Shown here: one piece after another, positions 63,398 to 64,000 of the stretch
Numbering within the stretch: position 1 is the first letter of the stretch
Layout of the letters: each line of letters opens with the position of its first letter
Translations under genes and position numbers: made by a program
Notes under the pieces: generated by a model
Database searches by the model: none
What the model was told of the DNA's origin: nothing
Seen by the model: the letters and a program-made list of their open reading frames with translations, nothing else
DNA from: Macrotis lagotis
Lineage: Eukaryota; Chordata; Mammalia; Peramelemorphia; Peramelidae
Reading direction: 5' to 3'
NCBI RefSeq assembly: GCF_037893015.1
Contig: NC_133666.1
Coordinates: 655,614,869 to 655,678,868, forward strand
Length of the DNA: 64,000 nt

Positions 63398-64000
63398 GTA
63401 CTGGTTGGGGGAGGGGAGCCTTGGGCTTGGGACATGGGAACACCCAGATCCCCCATTTGCTCTTGTATCATGAATGGTAATGAGCTGCTTGAATTGTCCC
63501 TTCTAGGTCACTGGGCTCCTAGAATTCTGGAGACTTTGAGAAGGAAACGTACAGAATAGGCTAAGACCATTTGCCAAGCTAGGAAGGGTTGTTAAGCTTC
63601 CTTGGATCCTCGCTGGGCCCCCACTGAAGTGGTGGACTTGGGTGGGAGCTGGGAATAGAAGGTCATCAGTGCTATGGATGTATGTCCCTAACCCTGGTTT
63701 CTGGAGGCCACTGTCTCCTACATTATTGTAGTCTGAGAACCTCATCTGCTCTTCTAAACTCTAGGCTAAGCATGTCTCCCAGGGCTAATTCAAGCCTGCC
63801 CCCAACTCACCCATGAAAGGAAGTAGTGGGAAGAAGTCTGAATTGGAGTTAGGGGGCCTGGGTTCAAATTCAAGTTCAAATCCTTTGTATTTCCTTGGGC
63901 AAGTCACTTCATCTGGACCTCATTTTCCTCATCTGTTAAATGAAGTAGATCTAAACTCAAAACTAGCCAGCCCAAGCCTCCTTCAGAGGCACTGTCTCTT
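63398..64000. other. No gene recognised
   Basis: Would be the first part of an intron if the candidate exon is real. Ends in MIR-like SINE text ('gggcctgggttcaaattcaa', 'cctcattttcctcatctgtt') from about 63820. Confidence 0.6.

Overview
This window is vertebrate, mammalian and almost certainly marsupial genomic DNA. The basis is a split gene with consensus splice sites plus a repeat load typical of marsupials: dozens of tRNA-derived SINEs of the MAR1/WSINE type (head 'ggctaggtggcgcagtgg', tail 'ttgccttgcaaaaa'), older MIR/THER-like SINEs, antisense L1 3' ends and old CR1/L3-clade LINE. The density of young SINE copies suggests an Australian marsupial, perhaps a dasyurid; that last step is inference.

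The only gene I can establish is the 3' two thirds of the insulin receptor gene, INSR, on the + strand. Sixteen exons (human numbering 7 to 22) lie between 5396 and 44144. Spliced together they give one open frame of 885 complete residues plus a split Cys codon at the start, with every phase matching. They encode the three fibronectin III domains, the insert domain with the alpha-CT insulin-binding helix, the 36-nt alternative exon 11, the furin site, the transmembrane helix, the juxtamembrane NPEY region, the tyrosine kinase and the C-tail. A 3' UTR of about 6.1 kb follows, ending near 50.29 kb, free of young SINEs. The start of the gene (exons 1 to 6) lies before the window.

Layout: 1-5395 is intron 6; 5396-25610 holds exons 7 to 13 with large repeat-filled introns; 25611-35945 holds introns 13 and 14 around exon 14; 35946-44144 holds exons 15 to 22 (transmembrane, juxtamembrane and kinase); 44145-about 50290 is 3' UTR; the rest is intergenic repeat-rich DNA. 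A small CpG-bearing stretch at 63.1-63.4 kb could be the first exon of another + strand gene.

Most notable: a 100-bp, 96% identical second copy of the 3' part of exon 16 lies 1,441 bp upstream of the real one, in intron 15. It keeps the NPEY codons and the splice donor, stays open, and a nearby cryptic acceptor would make it phase-compatible as a mutually exclusive exon. Also notable: a GC-AG intron 12; a (TG)8 tract in place of the usual polypyrimidine tract before exon 12; an exon 17 shorter by 15 nt than human INSR (IGF1R-like); GPLY changed to GPLF; an IGF1R-like Asn in the alpha-CT helix; and minisatellites apparently grown from a SINE tail at three loci.
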